Assembly: GCA_007922225.1 (NCBI GenBank)
Contig: ML679954.1
Coordinates: forward strand, 18,823,008 to 18,887,007
Length of the DNA stretch: 64,000 nt
Direction of reading: 5' to 3'
Source: Emydura subglobosa
Lineage: Eukaryota; Chordata; Testudines; Chelidae
Below the pieces are notes generated by a model that made no database searches, was not told where the DNA came from, and saw only the letters and a list, made by a program, of their open reading frames with translations. The translations under genes were made by a program, and so were the position numbers. Numbering within the stretch: position 1 is the stretch's first letter; each line of letters opens with the position of its first letter. Below, piece after piece: positions 1-13,306 of the stretch.

Positions 1-2123
1 TCATTTTGTGAAGAATTTTGTAATTAAAATTTATGATTTTGAACCATTATAAAAACAAAGGAAAAACAGAAGTATAAAAGTGCTATTTTATATAGAGTTG
101 TGAAGACACAAAGTAAATAACTAAAGAAAATGTAAAAACCATCAGCATATAATTCAATATTCCAGTAAGATGAATGTGAGTCTATCAACAGTTTACCTAC
201 TTGATTCAGGGACTGTTTCTTAATGAATGTCTCTTTCACCTTGTTGCAGTGTTTAAAAACATATTAACCATGCCAAATTCTCAGATGAAATAGTCATTAT
301 ATATTGTAATTAAATGAATGCTATGCAGGCATAGCAATCATAAAAAGTATTGGCCAATTATTAGCCTACCAAGAGGGTGGATTTTTGTTTGTTTGTTTTG
401 TATGTTCAAAATTCACAGTTCACCTGTTTAAAAAGTTAGGTAACAGTAGCTTGTAAGGAAGTTAAATGACTGCATATATGATTAGAAGTGTTCACAGACA
501 TTATCTCCTAGTTATAGATAAAAATTATTTAGCTTCTGTTGCAATCAACGCATCTCTGATGGACCTCAGTCTATTCTTTCTGCTTCCATAGCTTTCTAAT
601 TGCTCCTCTAGCCTGCTTTGCCCCTCAACCCTCTTTGACTTGACAGTCTCTAGCTCTTTTCAATGCTACCCCAAATCTCTTCAAATAGCCCTTCACACAT
701 TCACCAGGCTCTTCCTAAATCTTCCTAACCTCAGGCCTTGCTTCCATATGTAATGTCTCTGAAGCTAAAGAGGTAATGTTATTGTGATGAATATAAAGAG
801 CATTATTTATTGAGATCACTGAATTCAAACAGAAACCTGTAGCACTCTCCCTTCCACAACACACACACAAATTAAATGCATCCTTTGCTGCCTGGCATCA
901 CTTCAGTGTGTCTTCCTAGTCATGGTCTAAACCGAGTCACGGAAGAGACTGATTAGACTACATCAGATACCTGTCAATACTCATCAAGCCCTCCCTGTTC
1001 TCAACTCCCTTTATGACCTTTGCACTCTCTCCTATTGACTCTTTCACCCCACTTAGAATTTATTCTGGTCTCTAGATGGAATTTCCTTCTGTTTGCAGGA
1101 AAGTGACTTTTATAGCATGCTATAGACTTTCATTGACTTTGAAAACACCCTGGATAATTTAATAGAACAACAAGTTGTGCATTCCTTTGTACATGAAATA
1201 ACCAAGCAGATGAAGACATTTAAAGTGCATTCACCACTTTACCAGATGTTAGGGATATTATAAATAATTATTCTATAGTTCCAATTTTATGGGTGGTGAG
1301 GGAAAAACTCTTCCATGTCATTACTTTTACGGCAAAGCCAGCTTCTTTATTTTTCAGCACAATCAACAAATGTGCATTTAATAATCATACTTATAAGTAT
1401 GAAACTTTATAATTGATCATGCATCTTGTAACAATTGATGTCTTTCAAGGTTTAAAATGGACTACATCAGCAGGAGAAGTAATGCAAATACAATCTCATG
1501 GGGTTTTTTTAAGTGGGGGGAGTGAAATAGAATGTTTCATGCTTAATCAAATACTTTACATTTTGCTCTGTTTTGGAAGAAGAAAGAGTGATAAGTGATT
1601 CAATGAGAGCCATTTGGAGACTAATGGCAAATCTTTTATTTTCACAATCAGAACAGAATTGTCAGTATTTGTAGTATAGCTGACTTGTTGGTTCCTTTCT
1701 TGTTGATCTTTCTACCCAAAAATTAAGATCCTGCTGGCAGTCTGGGATGTAAGAGATTATGGGCACCACAACTGCTGATTTGAGAATACCTCCCTGGTCC
1801 CACACAATGACAGTGTGTAGAGTATGCAGGTAGCATGACCAGCCACTGTATCTTAACCTCCCCCAGCGTTCTAGCATCACTCAGGGATTAGGAATTGATG
1901 ATCCTGGCCAAAAACTGAGCACAATAAGGTGCCTGAAGCATCTTTTAACACTCTCTGAAATGACATACTTAACATAAACGTGAGAACAATAAATATGAGG
2001 GCAATTAAGGCTTAACAGATAATTTGGGATGTTAATCTGAAAACTGTAGCCTCTATGTATAAATTGACTTGTTCCAATTGGGAATAATATCCCAATTTAC
2101 CAGATTGGAACCACATTCTAGTA

Positions 2124-2396
2124 GGGTATGTCTGTACTACAGCTGTGAGTATGCTTCTCAGTCCGGACAGACAAACTGGAGCTAGCTGTGTGAACATTCC
2201 AGCACAGTTGGTTCAGATTAGCCACCTGATCTTGGACCCAGGGGTTCAAGTGCATTTAGACTTGGGCAACTAGTTTGTGCTGCCCCCTATGCCACAATGT
2301 CCACGTGGCTATATTTAGTGTGCTTGCTTGAGCAGAGCTAGCATGTCTGGTACTCAGCTAGGAGGCTCACCCCCAGCTGCAGTGTAGTAGACATGC
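2124..2396. mobile_element. Small DNA element with terminal inverted repeats
   Basis: The left end GGGTATGTCTGTACTACAGC pairs with the right end near 2375-2397, whose complement reads GGCATGTCTACTACACTGCA. Internal halves are also partly symmetrical (AGCTAGC and GCTAGCATG segments). The flanks ttctagta and ctttagta match at 6 of 8 positions. The end motif ATGTCTACACT is shared with the elements at 57239 and 62760, so these look like one related group of non-autonomous elements. Confidence 0.6.
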
Positions 2397-5300
2397 CTTT
2401 AGTAATATGTACTTGACAATGGTGATTATTTTTTTATGTATAGGTTACCGCTATTAGGACTCAAATCCCCTGTACAAAAAACAAATTTTGGTCACAACTC
2501 CTGCTCTTGATCTTCCTTTATATAGGACAGAACAAGAGACTTTCTGTCAAATACTGACAAGATTATAATACCCTAGGCTACCATTTTTCCTTTCCAGGTA
2601 CAAACACCACAAGATTTTGCCACCTGCTCTTTCCATGATTGTGACCTTTCAACATTGATCCCGTCAATTAAAACTTAATCTGATTCATGTTAAATGTCTG
2701 TTAGAGTAATCCATAAATGTGTGTCTTTAGGACAGGTAACTACAACAGGTTTTATTGGCTGTCTTGCCTTTTTTCAGCTGGGAAAATTGTCTCTTTCTTA
2801 CTTTCTTTGGTGACCAATGACATTCTATTATAAAACCAAATTCTGAATTGAAATCCATAGTTTCTGAAGAGTATTCTTCTATTTGTCCAGAAAATCTCCA
2901 ACCTTTAAACTGTTTTTGGCACCTCTCCTCTAGTTATTGGACTAAGACTTCCAATTTATTTCTCATAGGTCACTAGAAATCTAGATGTTCAATGACAACA
3001 TTGTTCCATCTTCAAACTAATCTGTGTCAGTGATCCAGCAATTTAAAGGTGAAAGGTTCCTTATTCAATTAACAATCACTTCTGCTTACTGCATACATGA
3101 TATCTATTCAGAGTCAGGTAGTGTTTTTGCATCATAGGTGGGGGATTACATTTCCAGATGTAAGTTTTGGAAAATGAATGTAATGCTAAGCTAGTATAAA
3201 AGCAGTATAGAAAATAATTTTTAAAAGTTAGCCATTTTTATTGCACTAATACTGATAGACAAAGTATTACCAGATAGAATAACAAAGCTAGTAATTATAA
3301 AATAAAATAGTGTTATTTTACTTTTTTCCTCTAAAACAAAATGTTTCACCTGGTTAAAGTCTGCTTGGTTCCAGTTAGATGTCTAAAAGCTTCCCATGGT
3401 GCTGTTCTGCAAAGATCACATGAAGTTCATCAATTTCAGCAATACTATTATTTTCCAACATGTTGGTTCTATAACAAGTTCTAGTGGCAGACTGTATTTA
3501 TTACTAGGTCACAAATCTATAAAGGTAATGTGAAGTCAGCTTTTTAAATCCGGCACAAAATAAGGCTTCTATTTTGCAAAAAACACATGGTTAACTACTC
3601 ATTTAATACAATGGGGTTACTCACATCTCACATGCTTAAATCTAGGTTTGAGTGTATAGAGATCCAATTAAATTCACACTGATGTCAATGGAAAGACTCC
3701 CATTAACTTCAATGGCAGTTTAATCCAACTCCATATTGTTTAAAAACTGTTTATAGAGAAATCAGAAATCAAGAGGTTTCATTTACATATAATATGTATG
3801 TTTAAAACTATTATTTTTTCCTGTGGAGGCATTTTAACTATGATAGTGCAATACAACATTTTTCTGCATGCTATTGCTAGCTATGCATTTAATTTTTGGT
3901 AGACTTTTTTTAATCTTCATGATTGTCAGAAACCAGTTGTATACATAAGACGTATCAAACTATTTGTTAATGTTCAGAACAAATTTAATGCTTTTTTTTT
4001 CCTATTCACAATTCAATATTGGTATCTACAAATGTGCATGTTGTAACTGTTCTCCAGGTAGTTTGATAGACAGACAGTTGGGACTAAAAATTTTCAGTCG
4101 GTTGATCATGAACAGTTGACTTGAGGTCTTCTTTAGGAATTATCCCTAGCTGTGTAAGTGGTCACATGAGACACATGGCATGAAATCCTAGCTCTAAAGT
4201 CAATGGCAGTTGTGATAAGGAATTCAGTGAAGTCAGGATTTCACCCATGGTATTGTTTGTGCTTCCTGAACTAAATGAATGAAACTTTTTAAACAGGAGA
4301 ATGGCAATTCAGAAATACTCTTGTCAATGCATTAATACCTTTGTTTGTATGCAAATATGGTATTTTTAAGAAAACTGGCATTCTTCACATAGTGACAACA
4401 AAGGCAATCCTTTTGAATTTGAACATGGTCAAAATGAAAAGCAGTATGGAATTTGAAAGAGGTTTACAAATGCAGTGTTTCAGGATTAGATCACCTCTAT
4501 TTCAAATGAACAGCAATTTATGTCTGGATTTAATGTTCTCTTCCTTGATATTACCTGAAGTACTTCTGTTAAATCTTCCTTGTATTATGCCTATATTCAG
4601 TTTTTTTCTTCTCCTCCTCCACGCTTCCTGATGCATTCTTGGGTTAACAAATGGGTGAAACTGACCACTTGTATCTGGGTTGGGGCTATTTGTGTGTCTG
4701 TTAGTGGAGCATCAGAGGGAGGCTATGCTTCAGCCCAGGCACAGAGAGCAGCAAGGGGACAAAGCAGGGGAGGGGCCCATCTTTTTATGGATCAAGTGTA
4801 GGAGACATGTAAGGGGGCTAGGTGGGTGATGTTTTGTTTTGCTTTTGGGTTTTTTTGGCTACTGCTCTAACACCTAGGTAGTGCTTTATTTTCCCCCTCC
4901 CTCTGCTTCATTCCTAATCTTCCCCCCTCCACATAAAACTTTATTCAAGTAAAAAAGTCTTCATTTGGACTTTTTACAGGTGATGTTAACTTCAACAAAT
5001 TTGTGTAGTCTAAACTAAAGTCACCAAACTTATATTATTTGTGACCTTTCAGGCATGAGCCCACTATGAGCCCAATACTGACTGTATTATTCAGGAAAAT
5101 GTCCTATTTTTGTTTTATTTGGATGGGCTTCAAAAATATGACTGGTCAAGCCTATTACATATTGAAGACCATTACATGATATAGCTCTCTATCATGCCAA
5201 TCATTCTGAGGATTTAAACTCCAATACAGTAAATTAGTTGCAGTCATTTTTGCTATTATCAAATTTAACAAAGCATCCAAAAAGGCAAAATCCTGAGAGT

Positions 5301-5921
5301 CCATTGAATTCTAAATTAAGCAATTTCATAAAAATCTGCCATGCAGTGGCTACCACTAGATGGAGCTAAGATTACTATCAATTCTTGTAAAAAGAAGCTT
5401 CCTATTGCAGAGAAAACAATGGTGCACTGCTATTTCACTAATGCTGTTAAGATGCAACACCATGAACATATTTTTTTAGGAATGTTACGAAGGGCATGAT
5501 TTGAAAATTAAAGGATGATGTAGAAGATCATTTTAAAGAGCCTTTTGTACAAAAAAAAATAGTCTATCTTAACTGAAGTAAGGATAATTTCTAAGTTCAG
5601 GCTTTATATCTAATTGTGATCACTTAACATCTACTAACAAGCTAAAAATAAAAGTATTTATTCATGCTAAATCACAAAACACCTACTGCAGTGTATGATG
5701 ATTTACATAAGTGAAATGAATATTAAATGAATTGACACACTGGCTCTCCTACATTGCATATTAAATTAAGTCATGATGGAGACCTAGACAAAAGGGATTA
5801 TTCTGATATGCTGCACTTTAACTATAATATATTTTGGTACTTGTTACACTTAGAATGTAATATTCTAAACGTATATATCTCATACATAGTTTTTATGTTA
5901 AAAGAACATAAGTTTGCTAAG

Positions 5922-6115
5922 TTAATCACTCACAAGATAGGAAATGCCAGAAAATTAAGGTTGCCTGTGCAACTTTGTCAGCCATCTAGTGCATATAAAT
6001 TATCATCCCATCTTTAGATGATGACATAGCTATTTGTAAAACAGGACCCATACTTTCTTCAGTACATAGGAGGGACCTGTTCTGGGGCTGAATCAGGACT
6101 GTGTAATAAAGGAGG
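5922..6115 (+). repeat. Unclassified repeat family, copy 1
   Basis: Shares with the other copies AGGAAATGCCAGAAAATTAA, GGTTGCCTGTGCAACTTTGT, a TATAAATTATCATCC block and GGGACCTGTTCTGGGGCTGA. It is non-coding. Confidence 0.65.
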
Positions 6116-6519
6116 CTGTTGTCTACATTTCTGAATTTTTGATAAATTGACTTTGTAGCCTTATTCCTCTTTTAAGGTAGGGTGTGTGTGTGTGTTTGTC
6201 TGATATTATATACCATTTGAATGTAACTTTCTAAATAGAACAAGTACAAAAAGAATATTGCAATTAAAGTGGAAAAATACTTTTTATTTAAGCAAACTGG
6301 AAAAACAGAAATTCCATCAGGTGCCATCATATTGACACCATCTGGGTCTTAAGTAGGCTTGGAACATTTAGATCCATCATATAGACATCTGTCAGTTGAG
6401 CTAATGGAGAAACTGATAGGGTTTGACAACCTGATATTACTATGGGGGCCAGCAGTACAGGGAGATGGAACACTTTGACAATTGGTTTCACAGATACTGC
6501 CTGACAGCAGACAAATGGT

Positions 6520-7380
6520 AAAACTCAGGGGTCTTGAGTTCCACTCCAGGCTCTGGAGGGGAGTGTCCTCTAAGGAACACAAACTTTTCTGTTCTCCCCA
6601 CCTCTCCAATGCTTGACTCTTCTGCCTATCCCCTTCAAACTGTCCTCCTTGGTCTTCTCTCTTCCCCACCCCAGCTCCTTCTCGGAGTCCCATTTTTCTA
6701 TTTCTCATCACAGTCTCCTTGCCCAGTCAGTCCCAGTTTCTTTGTCCTCCCTCTTCCATTATTCTATCTCTCAGTTCTAGTCTCCCTCCCCAGGCTTCTC
6801 ATCCAATCTGTCTCCCCTTGCCTGATTTTTATCTGGTCTCCTTCCTCCCTTGGTTCTTGTCCCAGCTTCTTTGCTGAGCCATTCCTAGTTCTCAGCTGAC
6901 ACCCAAACTCCTTATCAAACCCTCTGTCTGCCATCCTCTGACTTGCTTACCCCCCATTGGTTTCTAGGCTGTCCCTTTGGTCAACCAGTCTCAGCCTCCC
7001 TGCCCAACCAATACCCAGAAGTCCCAGTTCCCATACCCAAGCAGTTCCAGCCTTCTCTCTGTCTGTTTCCACTCCCACCTGGCTCGGCCCCAGTCTTCTT
7101 GACAAGCCAGATCCAGTCTCTCTTCCCTCCTTCAGTCTCTCTCACCAGACTGCTTGTCCCAAACTGCTCCTTTACTTTCTTCCTGCCCCACAGTCTGTCT
7201 TTTGTCCTTCTCTATTTAAATTGGATGGCTTCCTCCTTCATGCTGCTGGAGCGCCCGCAGAGGGTTCATCAAAAGGACAAGCAACAGGTTCCCTGTTTTC
7301 AGTTCTTGTGGCTGGTCCTACCCCAACCCAGAGCACCTGGATGTAGTTCATTACTGGAAAAGTCCTTCTGAGCTCCTGTA
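6520..7380. repeat. Pyrimidine-rich tract with SINE-like left edge
   Basis: The stretch is dominated by C and T (TCTCC, TCCCAG, CTTCTT) on the + strand, so long serine/proline/leucine frames arise by composition. The left edge (ACTCAGGGGTCTTGAGTTCC, AGGCTCTGGAGGGGAGTGTC) resembles a decayed SINE segment. I do not treat the frames at 6534-7371 as genes. Confidence 0.5.
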
Positions 7381-7399
7381 GCCCTGGGCTGCAGCATCC

Positions 7400-8500
7400 T
7401 CAGTTGCTCTCTGGGGATGGTGCCTGCACAGCCAAGTCACAGATGGAAGCTGTGCGGGGATGAAGCAGGCTCACTTGCCCTGTGATGGGGATGTTATATG
7501 CACAATTTGGTCAGCATTCAGACCTGTGAGCTGCAGAAGCATGCTAATTGAGGACAGCATTTTCTGAGATGTTAAACACTAGAAAGTCTCTACTGAGGAT
7601 GTGCACACTTTTTAAGGCTTATAACTTGGCCAAATATGGGTGGATTTTCATAGGGATGACAAAAGGCATGTCCCTGTCACAAAGTCTATGCCCCTGCCAA
7701 ATTTCAAGTCCCTGCTCCAGAGCATGAGTGTAGCACATTCTTGGTTTGTATTTTTTTTAAAGTCTCAAGAATGTAACAAGAGCAAAACTGTGTTTTTTCC
7801 CTACCCTGACTCTTGGAAATAATTGTTCCATTTTGGTGGAAGATAAAAAATCAACCTGAAGCAGACACCCAGCATAGAAATTTTGGCAAAATTATAAACA
7901 ATTGAAAATGGTGTCTTATCATGGAAAGTGTTAGCACCAGCCAGGGTTAAAGTTACCTACCAGATACACCTATAATTATGAGCTTTCAATAACAAGACCA
8001 TAGTTCAGTTTGAGGCAGAATTTTCTGTTTTACAGAGGCTATATCTCCGTGTGTCTCAATTTTTTCAGAACCTTTTTTGATAAACATGCCATAGGGAATT
8101 TGAACCAAACTTCAGACACTGATTCACTTGTGTGTGGAAGGGGTCTCCAAATGTGAATTTTTTGGGGCTGGTTTTTCTAAAAAATTTGGGCAAACTTGAA
8201 CATTGGGAGGGGGGATTGTCACTTGCTGTTTATCCCTCCCCCTCTGATAGTGCACATTGGCTTATGCCTGAGCAGCAACATTGTGACATCAGAGATAATC
8301 AGCCACTCATCCCCTCCCTCCAGTTCATTTACATTCTTGTGGGGAGAAGGGGTTCACTATCTTCACGGTTGTCATGGCAATGGCTGTCTCTGATAACTGA
8401 TTTCCCTCAGACCACGGTGATATGATTACAAAGAGTCCCAGGAGGAGCTGCAATGACAGCAGACTGGGTTTGGATAAGCTCCTGCTTTGCTCTTGTGAGT
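7400..8500. other. Unassigned region after the pyrimidine tract
   Basis: It is moderately GC-rich at first, then AT-rich. No exon, domain or splice pair is seen. The sequence (for example ATAACTTGGCCAAATATGGG and CTGCCAAATTTCAAGTCCCT) reads like part of a long interspersed repeat, but no second copy is in this window to prove it. Confidence 0.35.
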
Positions 8501-8984
8501 TTGTACTGGCTCAATTACAGTTTTTCTTTTCTGAAAAAGGTTCCCTGAAAATAAGAAAAATTGCAGCTCCTTGTCCTCTACATTGTTTATCAGTTTCTTA
8601 CAAAGGTGGGAGCTGTGGATTGTGAAGTACTTAACTTTTAAAAAAGATGGGAAATTTATAGCTCTGAATCCCAACTCAGTTTTCTATTACACAGCTAGAA
8701 AACCATCATTTAGAAACTAATGAAACTGAAGCTGCATTAAAAGTCCTGTTAGAAAGTAATTAAATTAAACTATTCAATCTGAGTCAATATGGCACTAAGA
8801 GGAGCAATAAGGTATATGCTGAGGACATCTGTGTAAGTGCTTTATTTAAACAGCACATATATAAGATTTTCTTTCTATTAAAAGTCAGACAGAATACTTC
8901 ATTTAACATTAGTTAACATTCCTCCCATGAATAACCTAAACCATAAAAAATTAAGAAATGCAAAGTTAAGTATTAAAAGATTAC

Positions 8985-9290
8985 AAAGTCACACATGCTC
9001 AAGTGAGGAAGTGCCAGAGTGAACATGACCTGTGCAACCTTAAATCAGCCCCCTTGTGCATAAGAATTACGATACGGTCTTTAATTACATATTCCCATTG
9101 TTTTTAAGCAAGATGCCTGCCTCATTCAGTGCACAGGACCAATCTGTTAGCAAATGAGGCAGGGGACTGCAGGAAGGGAAAGGATGATCTCATAGTCAGG
9201 GCAGTTGAAAACTGCCTTGGAGACTTGGATTCTACCCCTGTATCTCCCAAAGAGTTCCTGTGAAATGCTGGGTAATTCATTTATACTAAT
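8985..9290 (+). repeat. Unclassified repeat family, copy 2
   Basis: AGGAAGTGCCAGAGTGAACA, CCTGTGCAACCTTAAATCAG, GGTCTTTAATTACATATTCC, TGCCTCATTCAGTGCACAGG, then GGCAGGGGACTGCAGGAAGG and a GAGACTTGGATTCTACCCCT block. The CTCATTCAGTGCAC and AAATGAGGCAGGGGACTGC motifs are partly inverted to each other. Confidence 0.7.
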
Positions 9291-10027
9291 TTTTTCACAG
9301 ATAGTCAATTCTGCATACAGTGAAAGGCTAAATTAAGGCTTCATTGTCAAAGCTCATTCTGGCATTTCTTCACATAAGAATTCCTGATTTTGCAACCTTC
9401 TAATCCTTTTCTAATCCTTAACTTCGTTTTTCCTATTTTTATGGTTTTAGTTTGATGAGAAAAACCTTTAATGTTAAATGAAGATGAATTTTTTTTAACA
9501 AATATAATTCAAATCTAATTTTATTACATTTAGACCAGATTCTCAGGTGGCATAAATCATCATATCTCCACCTATTCTACTTAGCCAGTTGGTGTTAATC
9601 AGTTTAACTGGCTCATAATTCTTTTTCCAAATGGTTTTTCCAAATGCTTAGTTGCATATTGGTTTATACTCAGGAGATAGTGGACAAGTCATTTTGTTTA
9701 ATTAAGACATTTTTCATGACCTTAAGAAAGCCTGTGTTTTTTTTAAAGTTATAGATGACGCTGGCAATCTATCTGTCTATGCACCTTTGCACAACCATTT
9801 ATTGTATCATTTTGCCTGTCTTCATATAGCTCATAAATCATTATATAGGACTAAAATAATAAGAAAATGTTATTGTGGATAATGTGAAAATTGAACACAA
9901 TACCATAACATTTTAAACTGTGCTTTCATTTCATTCTTATCATAGTCTGACACAATAAGCACTGTCCATTAGAGCCAATAATTTATATAAATGTATTGTT
10001 ATTCCAAAAAATACTACAGTAGAATAG

Positions 10028-10125
10028 AATATGAAATATCATAGAATCATAGGATTGGAAAAGACCTTGAGAGGCCATCCAGCTCAGTCCCTTGCATGTA
10101 CAGACTTACGGTTCTAGCTGTTATG
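10028..10125 (-). mobile_element. Short CR1 3' end fragment
   Basis: The + strand reads ATCATAGAATCATAGGATTG then AAAAGACCTTGAGAGGCCAT, the reverse complement of a CR1 3' terminus. It lies 260 bases from another CR1 3' end of opposite orientation. Confidence 0.75.
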
Positions 10126-10384
10126 ACAGGATGGCCTGGTTCGTGTTTGGTATGTTTGTTTCACCATGATATTTAGTTCTTGTTTCGCGTGGAATTAACC
10201 TGACTAAATATGATATGAACAAAATGTAAAACACTGTACAGTTTCCTTTCATTTTCTTCCTTTGGTTTTAATTACTACAGTATGCTCTCTTTTTGTCCTT
10301 CCCAAAACACTAGAGAAAGGAAACTAGGTAAATGCAAAAGTTACTGTTTTTGTTAGGCTACAAATATTAGAACAGGTCAAACTG

Positions 10385-10712
10385 ATACCACATTTGAGGT
10401 TGGGAAGAAATTTTCCCCCAAGTCAGATTAGCAGGGGACCTTGAGGGGATTTTGCCTTCATATGTGGCATGGATCTCCTGCTAGGATCAGGTGGTCATAG
10501 CTCACGTAATCATTGCATGGGCTTTAGGCATTGATGGCACCTCAGTCTCTCCTGTTCTCTGTCTAGGCCACACAGAAGTTTAGTCTGCTGAGGACTGAAA
10601 TGCTTGAATCTAACCCAGGTTTTTGGGTGCTATATAGGGGTAACTGGGTGAAGTTAGACTAGACCATCTAATGATCCCTTGTGGCTTTACACTCTAAACT
10701 CTATGAAGAGCC
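10385..10712 (+). mobile_element. CR1 3' end fragment
   Basis: The fragment shows the non-coding CR1 3' region: AATTTTCCCCCAAGTCAGATT, a TTTTGCCTTC block, a GGGTGAAGTTAGACTAGA segment and the terminal AAACTCTATGAAGAG. It is homologous to the 3' end of the LINE ending at 17848, in the same orientation. No coding part remains. Confidence 0.8.
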
Positions 10713-11529
10713 AAATTAGCCAAGCCCAGCTGGAGGCATGGGTATAGTAGACTTGCAAATAGGAACTGGAGATACAGGAAGAAGCTTAAAAAATACAAAT
10801 AAAAAAATGATACCCATGAGGAGAAGAGGGCTATCTGGGAAAGCTGTGGTTTACAGCTAGCTAGTGAGATTTTTGTTGTGGGCTAATGCTCTTATCTTGG
10901 TTATGCTGTAATTTTATAGTAAACTTTGTCTGGGTTTGATTTTGTTTTTTGTTTTTGTTTTTTTAAATCCCTTTCTCCATCTGAAGGAAAATGAAAAACT
11001 GAATTTCTTTTTACCCTATTTAGACTGGAACATTTTTTTTTAGAGAGCCAACCCAGCCACTTGGTTTCTATGGCAGCTGAATGTCAAAAAGACAACTCAG
11101 AATGCGAATGATTTTTGGAATGCCATCTCTAAATTCATACCAGGCTTGGACGAAAGCCAAGGATTTGATTTAAGGTAGGATTCAAGATTAAGGCCTAATT
11201 GGGGTTACATTTTTTTATTAAGATGTACTAGGCATCATGGACTGCTTGTCTTAGGTTTCAGAACTAAAATAGCAAAAGTCCCATTAAATCAGACTCAGTG
11301 TTGTCCAAACAGCCAGCTGACATAGTGGAAGTATTATGGATCCAGCAGTTTCTACAAGAACTTGGCCATATTTGAAAAGGAATGAGAAAATAGGATCTCA
11401 TATTGGAACAGATCCAAAGCCCACCAAATTCAGAGGAAAGACACCCATTGGCTTCAGTAGGCTTTGAATCAATTAGTAACATTTAACATTTTTTGTCCTT
11501 TTCTATTTAAAAAAGAAATCTGAAAAAAT

Positions 11530-11720
11530 TCACAGAAGTACTACTGTCCTAGCGCTGGTGGAAAATTTTTCGATGGAACTGTTTTCGGTTGGAAAATTTT
11601 GTGAAAATTGAATGTTTCTTAGGAAAGTCTGTATTTTTATGTTTGATGGAAAAGTGGTGAAGTGAATTGTTTTGACTTTCTCATTTTGATTAGGTAAAAA
11701 TATTTTCATTTTGACTCTTA
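11530..11720. repeat. GAAAATTT-type AT-rich repeat
   Basis: Dense GAAAATTTT, CATTTTGA and TTTTGTGAAA words fill the stretch. The same composition recurs at 18560-18880, at the flanks of the fold-back element, at 26080-26350 and at 59930-60200, which indicates a dispersed family. Confidence 0.55.
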
Positions 11721-12767
11721 GAAAATAATAGTCTTTCCACAGCCAGTTTGTCTCATGAGTTTCTGCATGTTTGCTACACTGAGGATGCCAAGTAATACTA
11801 GCAATTACTAATATGACTAGTAATTCCCCTTTTTCCCCAGTAATCAGCATTGACAATTTTCAAAGCAAAGAGTCAGACCATAAATCAGTTATTTTAACAA
11901 CCCTCCTTTCAGCAGTTAATTCAGGGAGCTATCCAAAAATAGTAGAAATTATCACATTCTGTCATATTAACTTTGTATCATGGTCTAGAAGAAAAATATG
12001 TAGAAACACTACTTTGTATAAATGGAGAACCTGCCTGAGTTCGAAATGAAATGATGAAAGTCCTGAAGTACCAATGGGGGAAAGAATTGTGTGTTAATTA
12101 CTTTGCTAGTGAAGAACCTTTGGGTCATTTGTTTAAAATACTGCTACTTTTTAAAGCACATATGACATGCGTGGGGGGGGGGAGGGTTGGAGGGGTTTAG
12201 CTTCTGAATTCTATGTACACAAGCAGCAAAAGTTAGGCTAAAGAAGCAAACATATTTTTCGTGGCTCTTGGAAGGTATGCATACTATTTCATTGTGTTCT
12301 TATTAGCAGATTCTAGCACAGTAGTCTCAACTAAAATCTTTGTGCTTGGTGTTCTCAGTATTTAAAGTTCCTGCAGTAAATGTGGTATTCCCAATCCTAA
12401 GAGCAATATTCCATATGCTGTGCTAAAGGTTAAATGCCACTGCATGATGAATGTCAAGATTTTAGGGGGGGCCCATGGAAGCTTCATGGAAATATGCATT
12501 TATAGTAAAATCCTAAATTTCCTGGAAATAGAAGCTGGTAATTCACCTCTACAGCTGTTTATTGTGCTTTATCTCTAACATTCCTCTCTGTTGGCACCGT
12601 TCGCACAAGGATTTCAATATGGGAGTCGGCTGGCATTTTTAAAAGACCCTATAGGAGATTGCACTGACACTTACTGAGAATTCAGTGCCCACATTTCTTC
12701 AGCACTTCTGAAAATTTCAGCCATAACCTATATCATTAATGGGCGCTACCTCCATTTAAACAGTTGG

Positions 12768-12855
12768 GCCCAGATCCTCAGCTGGTTTAAATTGATGTGA
12801 ACAGTTGAAGTCAATAAAACTAAAATGATTATACCAGCTGCTGCTCTGGCCCTCA
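12768..12855. repeat. Short palindromic CAGATCCTCAGCTGG repeat
   Basis: The left side GGGCCCAGATCCTCAGCTGG and the right side CCAGCTGCTGCTCTGGCCCT are near inverted repeats around a GAAGTCAATAAAAC centre. Decayed pieces with the same centre occur at many other positions in the window. Confidence 0.6.
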
Positions 12856-13306
12856 GAACTAGACAGAAACTATTAAAGCAAAATGGGTACCTCTCTCTTG
12901 ATCCTTTGCATTAGGACTGCAGCAGCAGCGACACAGAGCCAGCAAACAGAGCAAAAACAGGGGAGTTTGAGTGGGCCTTAGGGACAGTGGAAGAATTATG
13001 TGGAGTTACGTGTCTTTGTTTTTGTTGTGTTTTGGGTTTTTTTCCCCTTCAGTTTGCAGAAGCTGATACTGGGTGGTGTACTAAGATCAGTTGACCCTAA
13101 TTAGGGGGTGCACTTTCCTAATTAGGGGCCTATAAAGGCAGCCACTCAATCAGGCAGCAGCACAGGATCCAGCAAACAAAGCTGAAAACAGGGGAGTTTG
13201 AGTGGAAGTGTGTGGTGTTCTGGTATTGTTGGGGTGCTCGTTGAGGGTTGTTTTAGTGGGTTTTTTGTTTTTGTGTGTCTCGGTGACAGGAACTGGGGGA
13301 AAGGCT

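Noticed and set aside
6534..7371. Overlapping frames of 121-142 codons as a possible gene
   Set aside because: They lie in a C/T-rich tract, are overlapping and low-complexity (serine, proline, leucine), have no splice context and no family resemblance.
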